Source: Clostridia bacterium
GTDB lineage: Bacteria > Bacillota > Clostridia > Oscillospirales > Butyricicoccaceae
NCBI GenBank assembly: GCA_017455565.1
Contig: JAFSZV010000082.1
Coordinates: 1-48,621, forward strand
Direction of reading: 5' to 3'
DNA length: 48,621 nt
Position 1 is the stretch's first letter. Each line of letters starts with the position of its first letter. The notes below the pieces were generated by a model that worked only from the letters and a program-made list of their open reading frames with translations, searched no databases and was not told the origin of the DNA. This document shows, piece after piece, positions 24,608 to 34,146 of the stretch. Made by a program: the position numbers and the translations under genes.

Positions 24608-27600
24608 ATGAGGAAAAATCGATTCTTTGCCCTCGCGCTGGCCCTGCTGCTGTTGTTGCAGGCGGCTCCGATCAGCGCGTTCGCGGCATTGGACGGGGAG
24701 AGCGCCCCCGCCCTCGAACCGGTTGAGGAAGCGCCCGTTTTGACGGTGGAGGCCGAACCCGGCCCCGGGGAGGAGGATCCCGCGGAAGAACCCGCCCCGC
24801 TGCAAACGGCGCCCGAGCCCGCCGACCCGTCCCTGGACGGGGACGACACGCACCAGCTGCGGATCACCGTGACGGCCCTGGTCGTTGACGACCCCACCGG
24901 CGAGCATCCCTTCCCCGGCGTCCCCGAGGATATGACCGTTACTGTGAAAGGGCGGCAAACCGAACGGCCCTTCGCCCCCGTGACCCTCACCCTGGCCGAT
25001 TTCGAAGGCCCCGTGGAACGGACGGATACCGGCGTCGAATTGCTGGAATACACCTGTACGCTCAGCGACGTTCCTTACGGCAATTATACGGTGTATGCAG
25101 ATCTGTCCACCGCCCGGGTGACGAGTTATCCCCTGAGCATATACAATTGGTTCTATGATGACCAATCGGACAGCGTTTATCGGGATGTTTCCCTGACCGC
25201 CGAGTATGGCGGCTGGGCCGATCTCTTCATCGAGTATCGGTATGAGATCAGCTACAACCCCATGGCCGTTGTAAAGTACGATGAGGCGGCGGAGGAAGAC
25301 CTGCCCGGCGCGACCTTCGGCCTTTATGCTCCCGACGGCACGCTGATCCGCACCTATGAGAGCGATGAAAACGGCAGGTTCCTCATCGACCCCGCCGACC
25401 CGGCCCTGGCCGATTACCTGCCCGCCGATCCGCGGTATTCGTATCCTTATGCCAACTGGGAGTTTTGCCCCAGCGGGCAGGACCGCGGCGTCGTGTGGCT
25501 GACCCTGAAGGAGCTGGAAGCCCCCGCGGGTTATCTGCCCTCTACCGCGGAATATCCCGTGGCGATCTGGTTCGGGCCATGGAAGAAGGTGGAGGGGTCG
25601 CAGCAGCAGCCCATTCTGCCGTATCAGCCGGGTCAGCAGCATCAGCAGCAGCAGCAGACGCAGCAGAACTACTATGAAGAACAGGGCCTTTACGGTTACT
25701 GGGTCGGCTCTCCCGAGGCCTTCCGGATGTCTCCCATGCCCGAGCTTTGTGTCCCAAACACCCCCGAAACGGCCCTGGCCCCCCTGGAGATCGTCAAGCG
25801 CGTCTATGTCGAGGAGGATCCCGAGCATCCCTTCCCCGGCGCCAATCCGGACACCGCCTTTACCGTGAAAGGCGGCTCCGCGACCTTCACGCCCATAACC
25901 CTTACCCTGGCCGACTTTGAAGGCCCCGTGGAAAAGCAGGGTGAAAATGGGGACGCCTGGCAGGAATACACCCATACCGTCTATGTCCCCGCCAACCGGG
26001 AATACTATGTGTATGAGGATATGAACACCGCCTGCGTCGACTTCACCGACGATCCGGACGCCGTCCCGATGTCGGGCTATTACGCCTATCCCGACGGCAT
26101 GGCGGTTGCGGACGGCATCGCCTTTAAAAGGGTCTATGTGAGCGGCGACGCAAATGACGGGCCCACCCGCGTCGAGCTTGTGAACCGCTACGGTTACTGG
26201 ACCGTCGGCTATGGCAAAATGCCCGTCCGCAAGATCGACGGCGCCGCGCAGGAGCTTACGCTTTTGCCCAATGCGAGGTTCGGCCTCTATGCTCCCGACG
26301 GCACGCTGATCCGCGAATATACCAGCGATGAAAACGGCGTCCTTGTGATCGACACGGCCGACGAGGCCCTGGCCGCTTATCTGCCCGCCGCGGCGTGCTT
26401 TGGGCCGGAGTATCGGAAGCAGCATCCGTATGGGGAAGAGATCCCCGAGGATGACCCCAACGTGGTGCATCTGACCCTGAAGGAGCTGGAAGCCCCCGCG
26501 GGCTATCTGCCCTCTACCGCGGAATATCCCGTGGATATCTGGCTCGGGATGGGGCCTGTGAGGGTTATCGGCGGCGCCCCCTTCGATATAGCTCCGCCGG
26601 TGTTCTTGCAGCAGCCGATTATTGGCGGCACGATTTTCTCCGCCGCGGACGGAGCGCTGGGCGCCGCGAACGGGCCGCTGCATGTCCAGCAGCAGCAGAT
26701 CCTGCAGCAGGTCCAGCAGCAGCCCCAGCAGCAGCCCGGAGATCCGGTTTTGTGCCCGCCCTATTCCTACTACATCGATTCCCCCGACGCTACGTATACA
26801 CCGTATCCGCAGCTCGATGTGCCCAACACCCCCGCCGCCGACGTGGCCCAGCTCAAGATCGTCAAGCGTGTCGAATGCTTCCACGACGATCAGACCGGCA
26901 AGGTCACCTTCCCCGGCGCCAATCCGAACACGGCCTTTACCATTACCGGCCCCGAGGCCTTCGCCCCCGTGACCCTTACGCTGGCCGACTTCGGCGAGCC
27001 TGTGGAGATGTCGGAGGAGATCCCGGTATGGGACTTCGCGGGCAATCCGACCGTGGTCACCAGGACCTGGCTGGAATACACCTATACCCTCGATAATGTC
27101 CCTTACGGCGATTATCGGGTCGCCGAGGATCGGGAATCCGCCCAGGTGGAGGAATACCTCTTGGGTGCGTACTATCTATACGGATATTATGACGAGAACG
27201 GCCGGTTTGTACCCAATACGTATCTGGTTCAGTGGTGGGATGGTAGCTATGTCGCGCGGACGGCCGATTATGTCACCGTGAGCGGCGAGGCCGCCGGCCC
27301 CTTCTATATCGTTGTCAACAACAGCTATGACTACTGGCTCCACTATCAGTCCATGCCCGTCTATAAGATCGACGGCAGCGTGGTGCCGGAGCGCAGGCTC
27401 CTGCCCGGCGCAACCTTCGGCCTCTATGCCCCCGACGGGACCCTGATCCGCGAATATACCAGCGATGAAAACGGCATGTTTATCATCGACACGCTGGATC
27501 CCGCCCTCGCGCCGTATCTGCCCAAGATCATGGGCGATACCGTGGAACTGACCCTGCGGGAGCTGGAAGCCCCCGAGGGCTATCTGCCCTCCACCGAGGA

Positions 27601-30600
27601 CTACCCCGTGATTTTGGGACTGGATTATGGTCTGGGTGGGAGTATAGCGCAGCAGCAGCCGATTCCTGGTACCTTCTATCAGCAGCCGATTATTGGCGGC
27701 GCGCTTTTCTCCGTCGCGGACGGAACGCTGGGCGCGGCGGACGGCCTGCAGCAGGCGGCGCCGCAGGGCGCGGAGGCCCAGCCCCAGACGGCCCCCGACC
27801 CGGACATCCTGCCGCCCTTTGACCCGGAGGTCTATCAGGGCTATGGCGCGTATTACACGGTCTGGTCTCCCTATAAGTATTGGGTAAGCCAGGACGAGTC
27901 GTGGGGCTTTTACGTCCCCAACAGTCCCGAGGCCTACGGCCGCCTGACGATCGTCAAGACCGTCGAGGTCTGGGACGGGTGGCAAGAGCAACAGCAATAT
28001 GGCGAAACGATCCCCAACGACCGCCTCAGCCTGATCACCGGGCATCTGGATGAGACCGCCTTTACCGTCACCGGTCCCGCCGCTTACGGCGTCCGCCAGG
28101 TGACGCTGGAGGGCGTGACCCCCGTTGTGACCACCGAAACCCTTGACAACGGCGTCACCCGCACCACCTATACCTTCACCAAGGTGCTGTCCAATCTGCC
28201 CGCGGGCGAATACCGAGTGGCGGAAACCTACGCCCCCTCCGCTCCGGCGGTTGTCGGCTTTACCATGATCTGGAGCGACCAAGGAGCCCGCCTTTATCCC
28301 AGATGCCCTGTCGAGCAATGGAGCGACGCGCCGGCCGTTCCGGTCACGGTGGAAAAGGGCGGCATCGCGCAGGTGGATGTAAGGAACGATTATAGGAACC
28401 GCCTCGGCGAGGTCCGTTACTGGGGCATGACCGTTGACAAGCTGGACGGCGACACCGCCAGGACCCTGCCCGGCGCCACCTTCGCCGTTTACGCCCCCGA
28501 CGGCACCGAGCTCCACCGCTTTACCAGCACCGAGGATTCCTATGTCATCGACCCGCGGGCCGAATGGCTGGCCCCCCTGCTGCCCACCGAGCCGTATGCA
28601 AATAGTTACGACGGCAGCGAGGAAGGCCCCGGCTATGTGGTGCTCACCCTGAAGGAGCTCGATCCCCCCGCCGGCTATGTGGGCTCCAACGCGGAATACA
28701 AGCTCACCCTGATGCTTGAAATGGTCTGCATGGATGGTCAGGCGCAGGGAGCGAGCTGGTACGAGACTTCCTGGAAGAACTACAACGGCCGCTTCGCCCT
28801 CAACTACCGTATTTATTACGGCATTCCCGGCGGCGTCGCCCATGACAGCCTGTTCGTCCCCAACCTCAAGCCCGAAAAGATCACCACCGGCGGCCTGCGC
28901 CTCACCAAGCGCATCCTTGTGCTGGGCGACGACGAGATGAACGCCTTTACCGCTCCCGACATCGCCTTCCTCATCACCGGACCCGACCTGTTTGGCAGCC
29001 GGACCGTGAAGCTGGCGGAGTTCACCCGCGCAGGACGGGAGACCGAGGTGATCCGTGATCCGCAGACCGGAGCGTATGAGGAATACGTCTTCGACGTTTA
29101 CGCCTATGAGCTCCCCGATGTTCCCACCGGAACCTATTCGGTGGCGGAGGATCTGGACAGCGCATTTGTGCTGGGCTTCGACAGGCCGGTTGGTATTTAC
29201 AGACAGATTCCCGATTTCTATGTCGGCGGCCGGCTGGTGCAGCAGGTCTATCCGGTGACAATCGACGGCAGGATGAATCCGGCCTGTGATGCAGAGGTCA
29301 CCGATGCGGCGCAGGCGGCCGAGGTTGAGATCTGGAACGTCTATCATAGCATGATCGGGCAAATCACCCACAGCGGCATGACCGTCAGCAAGGTGGATGA
29401 AAACGGCGACGCCCTCTCCGGCGCCACCTTCACCCTCTATTCCGGCGACACCGCGATCATGACCTTTGAGGGCGGCGAGTTTGACATCACCACCGCGCTG
29501 GAGCAGCTCAAGGATTACCTGCCCACGGCGGAAGGCGAAGACGGCGTCGTGGAGCTGACCCTCAAGGAGACCGCGGCCCCCGAGGGCTACCTCCTCTCTG
29601 AGCGGGAATATCCCATCTATATCGGCATGAGTTGCTGGTGGAGCTACAAGAATAACCAGCGTGACGTAGCTCATATCACCTATCTTATCTGGACGACGGA
29701 TGAGCTGGGTCTGAAGATCCAGAAGCTGGAGATCCCAAACGAGCCCGCGCCCGAGGATCCCGAGCCCGCCGAGCCGCTCTATCCGCTGGTCATCACCCTG
29801 ACCGGCCGCGGCGCCGAGATCCCCGAGGACGCCTATGTCACCGTTACCGGACCCAACGGCTACATGAGGAAAATTTATTATTCCGAGTTTGACGGCGACG
29901 GCGCCTATACCCTTATGGTCCCCGCGGGTGACTATACCATCATGGAGAATGAGCCCTCCGCCCGGGTCACCGGCTACCGGCTGACCATCTCCGGCCAGAG
30001 CGGCACCATCGTTACCGTCACCGAAAACGGCGGCAGAGCGGACATCCGCAACGAGTATCAGAAGAGCTCCGGCGGCGATGATCCCACGCCTCCGCGTCCC
30101 GATCCCACCGAACCCACCAATCCCGTGACGCCCATCCTGAACACCGAGGACCACTATGCTTACATCATCGGCTATCCCGACGGCACGGTGCGTCCCGAGG
30201 GCACCATCACGAGAGCCGAGACGGTGACCATCTTCTTCCGCATGCTGACGGATGAGAGCCGCGCCGCCGTGTGGAGCACCGCCAATTCCTTTACCGACGT
30301 AAAGGCGGCCGACTGGTTCAACAACGCCATCTCCACCATGGCCAACGCGGGCATCGTCACCGGCTATCCCGACGGCAGCTTCAATCCCAACGGCAAGATC
30401 ACCCGCGCCGAGTTCGCGGCCATGGCGGTCCGGTTCTTCCAGGACGCCAAGGTCGGCCCCGCCAGGTTCTCCGACACCATCGGGCACTGGGCCGAGGAAG
30501 CCATCAACAAGGCCCAGACGCAGGGCCTGATCACCGGCTATCCCGACGGCACCTTCCGTCCCGACGAGCCCATCACCAGAGCCGAGGCCATGACCATCAT

Positions 30601-30859
30601 GAACCGCGTGCTCAAGCGCGCGCCGCACAAGGATCATTTGCTGCCCGAGCGGTATATGATCACCTTTGCGGACAACATGGACAGAAGCAAGTGGTATTAC
30701 GCCGACGTGCAGGAGGCGACCAACAGCCACACCTACAGCATGAACGGCAGCTTCGAGGAGTGGGAAGAGCTCCTTCCCATCCGCGACTGGGCGGCCTTTG
30801 AGCAGATGTGGTCCAGCGCCAACTCCGCGAAGAATCCCGGCGACGTGATCGGCGGCTGA
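24608..30859 (+). CDS. Giant secreted Cna-B repeat surface protein with SLH anchor
   Basis: A 2083-residue exported protein. A signal peptide (1-26, cleavage after SAFA) and an acidic Pro/Glu linker (28-82) precede five two-domain units beginning at about 84, 393, 749, 1113 and 1430, plus a last single domain at 1724. Each unit has a domain opening with IVKR-type and ending VNRY/VRNDY, and a SpaA/Cna-B domain with GATFGLYAPDGTLIREYTSD, KELEAPAGYLPS and VPN; Lys, Glu and Asn sit where self-made isopeptide bonds form. Glutamine-rich CAG tracts lie near residues 332-354, 694-712 and 1015. A Pro/Thr linker leads to three SLH domains (from about 1850; ITRAE motifs) and a partial fourth, which would bind cell-wall polysaccharide. 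It is probably an adhesin or stalk. GAGGAGGA sets the start. Confidence 0.92.
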   Translation: MRKNRFFALALALLLLLQAAPISAFAALDGESAPALEPVEEAPVLTVEAEPGPGEEDPAEEPAPLQTAPEPADPSLDGDDTHQLRITVTALVVDDPTGEHPFPGVPEDMTVTVKGRQTERPFAPVTLTLADFEGPVERTDTGVELLEYTCTLSDVPYGNYTVYADLSTARVTSYPLSIYNWFYDDQSDSVYRDVSLTAEYGGWADLFIEYRYEISYNPMAVVKYDEAAEEDLPGATFGLYAPDGTLIRTYESDENGRFLIDPADPALADYLPADPRYSYPYANWEFCPSGQDRGVVWLTLKELEAPAGYLPSTAEYPVAIWFGPWKKVEGSQQQPILPYQPGQQHQQQQQTQQNYYEEQGLYGYWVGSPEAFRMSPMPELCVPNTPETALAPLEIVKRVYVEEDPEHPFPGANPDTAFTVKGGSATFTPITLTLADFEGPVEKQGENGDAWQEYTHTVYVPANREYYVYEDMNTACVDFTDDPDAVPMSGYYAYPDGMAVADGIAFKRVYVSGDANDGPTRVELVNRYGYWTVGYGKMPVRKIDGAAQELTLLPNARFGLYAPDGTLIREYTSDENGVLVIDTADEALAAYLPAAACFGPEYRKQHPYGEEIPEDDPNVVHLTLKELEAPAGYLPSTAEYPVDIWLGMGPVRVIGGAPFDIAPPVFLQQPIIGGTIFSAADGALGAANGPLHVQQQQILQQVQQQPQQQPGDPVLCPPYSYYIDSPDATYTPYPQLDVPNTPAADVAQLKIVKRVECFHDDQTGKVTFPGANPNTAFTITGPEAFAPVTLTLADFGEPVEMSEEIPVWDFAGNPTVVTRTWLEYTYTLDNVPYGDYRVAEDRESAQVEEYLLGAYYLYGYYDENGRFVPNTYLVQWWDGSYVARTADYVTVSGEAAGPFYIVVNNSYDYWLHYQSMPVYKIDGSVVPERRLLPGATFGLYAPDGTLIREYTSDENGMFIIDTLDPALAPYLPKIMGDTVELTLRELEAPEGYLPSTEDYPVILGLDYGLGGSIAQQQPIPGTFYQQPIIGGALFSVADGTLGAADGLQQAAPQGAEAQPQTAPDPDILPPFDPEVYQGYGAYYTVWSPYKYWVSQDESWGFYVPNSPEAYGRLTIVKTVEVWDGWQEQQQYGETIPNDRLSLITGHLDETAFTVTGPAAYGVRQVTLEGVTPVVTTETLDNGVTRTTYTFTKVLSNLPAGEYRVAETYAPSAPAVVGFTMIWSDQGARLYPRCPVEQWSDAPAVPVTVEKGGIAQVDVRNDYRNRLGEVRYWGMTVDKLDGDTARTLPGATFAVYAPDGTELHRFTSTEDSYVIDPRAEWLAPLLPTEPYANSYDGSEEGPGYVVLTLKELDPPAGYVGSNAEYKLTLMLEMVCMDGQAQGASWYETSWKNYNGRFALNYRIYYGIPGGVAHDSLFVPNLKPEKITTGGLRLTKRILVLGDDEMNAFTAPDIAFLITGPDLFGSRTVKLAEFTRAGRETEVIRDPQTGAYEEYVFDVYAYELPDVPTGTYSVAEDLDSAFVLGFDRPVGIYRQIPDFYVGGRLVQQVYPVTIDGRMNPACDAEVTDAAQAAEVEIWNVYHSMIGQITHSGMTVSKVDENGDALSGATFTLYSGDTAIMTFEGGEFDITTALEQLKDYLPTAEGEDGVVELTLKETAAPEGYLLSEREYPIYIGMSCWWSYKNNQRDVAHITYLIWTTDELGLKIQKLEIPNEPAPEDPEPAEPLYPLVITLTGRGAEIPEDAYVTVTGPNGYMRKIYYSEFDGDGAYTLMVPAGDYTIMENEPSARVTGYRLTISGQSGTIVTVTENGGRADIRNEYQKSSGGDDPTPPRPDPTEPTNPVTPILNTEDHYAYIIGYPDGTVRPEGTITRAETVTIFFRMLTDESRAAVWSTANSFTDVKAADWFNNAISTMANAGIVTGYPDGSFNPNGKITRAEFAAMAVRFFQDAKVGPARFSDTIGHWAEEAINKAQTQGLITGYPDGTFRPDEPITRAEAMTIMNRVLKRAPHKDHLLPERYMITFADNMDRSKWYYADVQEATNSHTYSMNGSFEEWEELLPIRDWAAFEQMWSSANSAKNPGDVIGG

Positions 30860-30877
30860 TCGTTCACAAAAAGCAAG

Positions 30878-30906
30878 CAGCCCGCGGCATTTGCCGCGGG
30901 CTGTTT
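30878..30906 (+). terminator. Terminator after the giant surface protein gene
   Basis: An 11-base perfect stem, CAGCCCGCGGC/GCCGCGGGCTG, with an ATTT loop and a TTT tail. Confidence 0.8.
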
Positions 30907-31096
30907 CAGACTGTCGAAAGGTAAAAATCGCTTCAGGCGATTTTGCTTGCCAATCGTTTTTGGCCGTTTTCTGTGTGAAAATGGTTAAAAACACCGCGGT
31001 ATAAAGAGCCACAAGGCTGACAAAAAAAGAACAGTCTGACCTTTCCGGCTGATTAACAAGCGGGTTTCCGCAACGCAAGAAAATATCGTGAATTTA

Positions 31097-31125
31097 TTGC
31101 ATTGCGCAGAAAAACGGCGTAAAAT
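31097..31125 (+). promoter_or_regulatory. Promoter of the C11 peptidase gene
   Basis: TTGCAT (31097-31102) and TAAAAT (31120-31125) with a 17-base spacer. Confidence 0.65.
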
Positions 31126-31185
31126 GATAACTGAGAAAATCCGGCGTTGAGCCGGACCGACATTTCAAGGCAGGAGATGAAGTAC

Positions 31186-33699
31186 ATGAGTGATAACAAC
31201 CGGCCGAGAGGCAGAGAAAAAAACGTCACCGGCCATGGTAAGAGCGTCTATAAGCGCGGGGAGGGTCTTGGCACCGGACCCGTGGGCAACGAGCAAGGCT
31301 ATGTCGGCCGTCCCGGCACCGGCTCGCAACAGAGCAGCCAGCCCCGGCCGCAGCGGACCACCCGCGGCGGGGGAAAATCGCTGATCGCCATCCTTCTGGC
31401 GCTGCTTCTGGGCGGCGGTGGAGGAGGCGCGCTGCTTTCCGGCCTTCTGGGGGGCGGCTCCACCACCCCGCAGAACAGCTATAACGATTATTCCAACACC
31501 ACGCCCTCTTATACCCAGCAGAACAATATTTCTTCCGGTAATCTGGCCGATCTGACGGCGCTGCTCAGCGCCTTTACCTCCGGCGGCGTGTCCTCCGGCT
31601 GGGGCAGCACCGTTTCCCAGCCCGCCTCCTCTAACGGTGCGGCCAGTTCCTTCAGCGCCGCCAGCAACACCGGATCGCTGGACACTGCGGTGGCCGCGGG
31701 CTCCCGGGCCAAACGCACCGAGATTTTGGGCAATGGCCGCGACGTATACACCATCATGGTCTATTTGTGCGGCACCGATCTGGAGTCCCGCAGTGGCATG
31801 GGCACCGCCGACCTGCAGGAGATGACGGCGGCCAACATCGGAGACAACGTCAACCTGATCGTATACACCGGCGGCTGCGCCGGCTGGAAGAACAACGTGG
31901 TCAGCTCCCGGGTCAACCAGATCTATCAGGTGAAAAGCGGCGGCCTTCTGTGCCTCAATGACAATGCGGGCACCGGCGCCATGACCGACCCGCAGAATCT
32001 GGCGGCCTTCATCCAGTTCTGCACCAAGAACTTCCCCGCCAACCGCAACGCCCTGATCTTCTGGGATCACGGCGGCGGCTCGCTTTCGGGCTACGGCTAT
32101 GACGAGAAGAACAAAAGCGCCGGCTCCATGAATTTGGCGGGCATCAACAGCGCCCTCAAGACGGGCGGCGCCACCTTTGATTTTATCGGCTTCGACGCCT
32201 GCCTGATGGCAACGGTGGAGACCGCTCTGGCCCTCACTCCCTACGCCGACTATCTCATTGCCTCGGAGGAGACCGAGCCCGGCCAGGGCTGGTATTACAC
32301 CAACTGGCTCACCAACCTCTCCCGCAACACCTCCATGAGCACGCTGGAGATCGGCAAGAACATCGTGGACGATTTCGTCACCGTCAGCGCACAGAAGTGC
32401 CCGGGACAGAGCACAACCCTTTCTGTGGTGGATCTGGCCGAGCTGGAGCACACCGTGCCCCAGGAGCTGAAGGACTTTGCCACGTCGACCTCGTCCCTCA
32501 TCCAGAACCAGCAGTTCCAGACGGTGTCCAACGCCCGGGCCAAGACCCGTGAGTTTGCCCCCTCCAACCGCATCGACCAGGTGGATCTGGTGCATCTGGC
32601 GGGCAATCTGGGCACGAAGGAGGGCAGGGAGCTGGCCAATGCGTTGCTGGGCGCGGTAAAATACAACCGCACATCTTCCAATATGACCAACGCCTACGGC
32701 CTGTCCATTTATTTTCCCTATCAAAAGACTTCCTCGGTCCAGACGGCGGTGAACACCTATCAGGCCATCGGGATGGATGAGGAATATCTCCGCTGCATTC
32801 AGCAGTTTGCCAGCATGGAGGTCTCCGGCCAGGCGGTCTCCGGTGGCGCCAGCTCGCCTCTGGGCGCGCTTCTGGGCGGTTATGCCGGTTATCCCGCCGG
32901 CCAGAGCGGATCATCCTCCACCGTGGGCGCCGATATGATCTCCCAGATGCTCTCCAGCTTGCTGGGCGGCGATCTGGGCGGGGTTTCCGGCCTCACCAGC
33001 GGCAACAGCGGTTTTTTAGGCCGTTCGCTGGACGTGGACGCCGCCACCCAGTTCATTGCGGCCAATCAGTTTGACCAGGGCCAGATGGTGTGGACCGAGC
33101 GCAGCGACGGCACGCTAGGCATGTATATGAGCCTTGAACAGTGGAAGCTGGTGCAGGATCTGCAGCTCAATGTTTTTATTGACGACGGCGAGGGTTATAT
33201 TGACCTTGGTCTGGACAACGTGTACGCGTTCACCGAGGATGGTGCACTGTCGGGCGAATACGACGGCACATGGATCGCCATCAACGACCAGCCCGTGGCC
33301 TATTACCACGAAAGCACCGTGGACGACGGCACGGATTACAGCATCACCGGCCGGGTGCCCGTGATGATAAACGGCGTGCGTGCCGACCTGATCCTGGTCT
33401 TTGACAACGAGCATCCTGACGGCTTTATTGCCGGCGCTCGCTATGATTATCGGGGCGGCGAGACCGAGACTGTGGCAAAGAGCCTCGACAGCCTGACCGT
33501 GGGCGACGAGTTGGACTTCCTCTGCGACTATTATTCTTACGACGGCGTCTATCAGGACAGCTATTATCTGGGCGATCCCATGACGGTCACGGAGGATATG
33601 GTCATCAGCAACGTGTATATCGACAGGGGGGCGGCCTCGGCCACCTACCGCTTTACGGACATTTACAACCAGACCTACTGGAGCCCCGTGATGCATTGA
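31186..33699 (+). CDS. Membrane-anchored clostripain-family (C11) cysteine peptidase
   Basis: An 837-residue protein. A basic, Gly/Arg-rich cytosolic segment (1-62) is followed by one hydrophobic Leu/Gly helix (about 64-90), which leaves the rest outside the cell. A Ser/Asn/Gly-rich linker leads to the C11 peptidase domain from about residue 185 (VYTIMVYLCGTDLESRSGMG). The catalytic pair is visible: His295 in FWDHGGG and Cys339 in GFDACLMATVE. A second Gly/Ser-rich linker (about 545-610) precedes a C-terminal beta-rich domain of unknown role. C11 enzymes cleave after Arg or Lys and often self-activate. The start is set by AGGAG at 31172. The giant adhesin and a propeptide-like protein flank it. 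Confidence 0.88.
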   Translation: MSDNNRPRGREKNVTGHGKSVYKRGEGLGTGPVGNEQGYVGRPGTGSQQSSQPRPQRTTRGGGKSLIAILLALLLGGGGGGALLSGLLGGGSTTPQNSYNDYSNTTPSYTQQNNISSGNLADLTALLSAFTSGGVSSGWGSTVSQPASSNGAASSFSAASNTGSLDTAVAAGSRAKRTEILGNGRDVYTIMVYLCGTDLESRSGMGTADLQEMTAANIGDNVNLIVYTGGCAGWKNNVVSSRVNQIYQVKSGGLLCLNDNAGTGAMTDPQNLAAFIQFCTKNFPANRNALIFWDHGGGSLSGYGYDEKNKSAGSMNLAGINSALKTGGATFDFIGFDACLMATVETALALTPYADYLIASEETEPGQGWYYTNWLTNLSRNTSMSTLEIGKNIVDDFVTVSAQKCPGQSTTLSVVDLAELEHTVPQELKDFATSTSSLIQNQQFQTVSNARAKTREFAPSNRIDQVDLVHLAGNLGTKEGRELANALLGAVKYNRTSSNMTNAYGLSIYFPYQKTSSVQTAVNTYQAIGMDEEYLRCIQQFASMEVSGQAVSGGASSPLGALLGGYAGYPAGQSGSSSTVGADMISQMLSSLLGGDLGGVSGLTSGNSGFLGRSLDVDAATQFIAANQFDQGQMVWTERSDGTLGMYMSLEQWKLVQDLQLNVFIDDGEGYIDLGLDNVYAFTEDGALSGEYDGTWIAINDQPVAYYHESTVDDGTDYSITGRVPVMINGVRADLILVFDNEHPDGFIAGARYDYRGGETETVAKSLDSLTVGDELDFLCDYYSYDGVYQDSYYLGDPMTVTEDMVISNVYIDRGAASATYRFTDIYNQTYWSPVMH

Positions 33700-33711
33700 G
33701 CAAAAACGCTT

Positions 33712-33741
33712 GGGAACGGCTCTTTTGAGCCGTTCCCTTTT
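33712..33741 (+). terminator. Terminator after the C11 peptidase gene
   Basis: An 11-base perfect stem, GGGAACGGCTC/GAGCCGTTCCC, with a TTTT loop and a TTTT tail. It lies only 17 bases before the next start codon, so the small gene downstream may be read through at low level. Confidence 0.85.
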
Positions 33742-33757
33742 CAAAAGGAGGGAGCCT

Positions 33758-34099
33758 GTGAAAAAAGTGCGTCCTCGGCCGCTGCGCCCGATACGCCTGC
33801 CTGACTCGGGAGAGGACGGCCGGCGATCCAGCCGGGACCGGATGATCCTGACCCTGCAGCCCGATGCGGATCTTCCACAGGTGGAGGCGCTGCTGGCCGA
33901 AAAGGAGTTGACGGTGCTTTACCGGATGAAAAGTGGATCCGTTCTGACGGTGCGGGCGGCCCGCCCGCTGACTGCGCGGGCATGGGCGGCGCTGGCCCGC
34001 GAGCTGGAGCAAAGCGAGTGGATCGCCGGCGTCAGCCGTGACGGTATCAACGAGCTTCATGCCTCTGGCCCGCAGCTTTGCGAAAAATGCGAAAAATAA
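33758..34099 (+). CDS. Small protein resembling a stand-alone subtilase propeptide
   Basis: A 113-residue protein with a GTG start preceded by AAAGGAGGG. After a basic N-terminus (KKVRPRPLRPIRLP) it reads MILTLQPDADLPQVEALLAE, then ELTVLYRMKSGSVLTVRAA, ALARELEQSEWIAGVSRDG. The order strand, helix, strand with L-Y-R-M-x-S-G-x-V-L-x-V, helix, then E-x-x-x-W-I-A-G-V-S recalls the ferredoxin-like propeptide/inhibitor fold of fervidolysin-type subtilases. There is no protease domain attached and no signal peptide. Position next to the C11 peptidase suggests an inhibitor or chaperone role, but this is speculative. It ends CEKCEK. Confidence 0.5.
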   Translation: MKKVRPRPLRPIRLPDSGEDGRRSSRDRMILTLQPDADLPQVEALLAEKELTVLYRMKSGSVLTVRAARPLTARAWAALARELEQSEWIAGVSRDGINELHASGPQLCEKCEK

Positions 34100-34146
34100 G
34101 AACCGCCCCGGCGAAGGCTTGAATTGAACCGCTTCCCGTCAAGAGG

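Larger units (their letters stand above)
30860..31185. other. Intergenic stretch between the giant gene and the C11 peptidase
   Basis: No gene is supported. Besides the terminator and the next promoter it has a small AAAATCGC-TTCAG-GCGATTTT hairpin (30923-30943), possibly a second terminator. Confidence 0.5.

Noticed and set aside
25601..25672. CAG runs considered as a CRISPR-like or tandem-repeat array
   Set aside because: They are in-frame glutamine codons without regular spacers; no CRISPR array or cas gene was seen in the window.
24602..26884. 760-codon open frame antisense to the giant gene
   Set aside because: It is a GC-rich codon-position shadow of the repeat protein, with no family features and no ribosome binding site of its own.
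27176..31078. 1300-codon open frame antisense to the giant gene
   Set aside because: Same cause: high GC at third positions of the sense gene keeps the antisense frame open. Composition is Gly/Asp/His-rich without domains.
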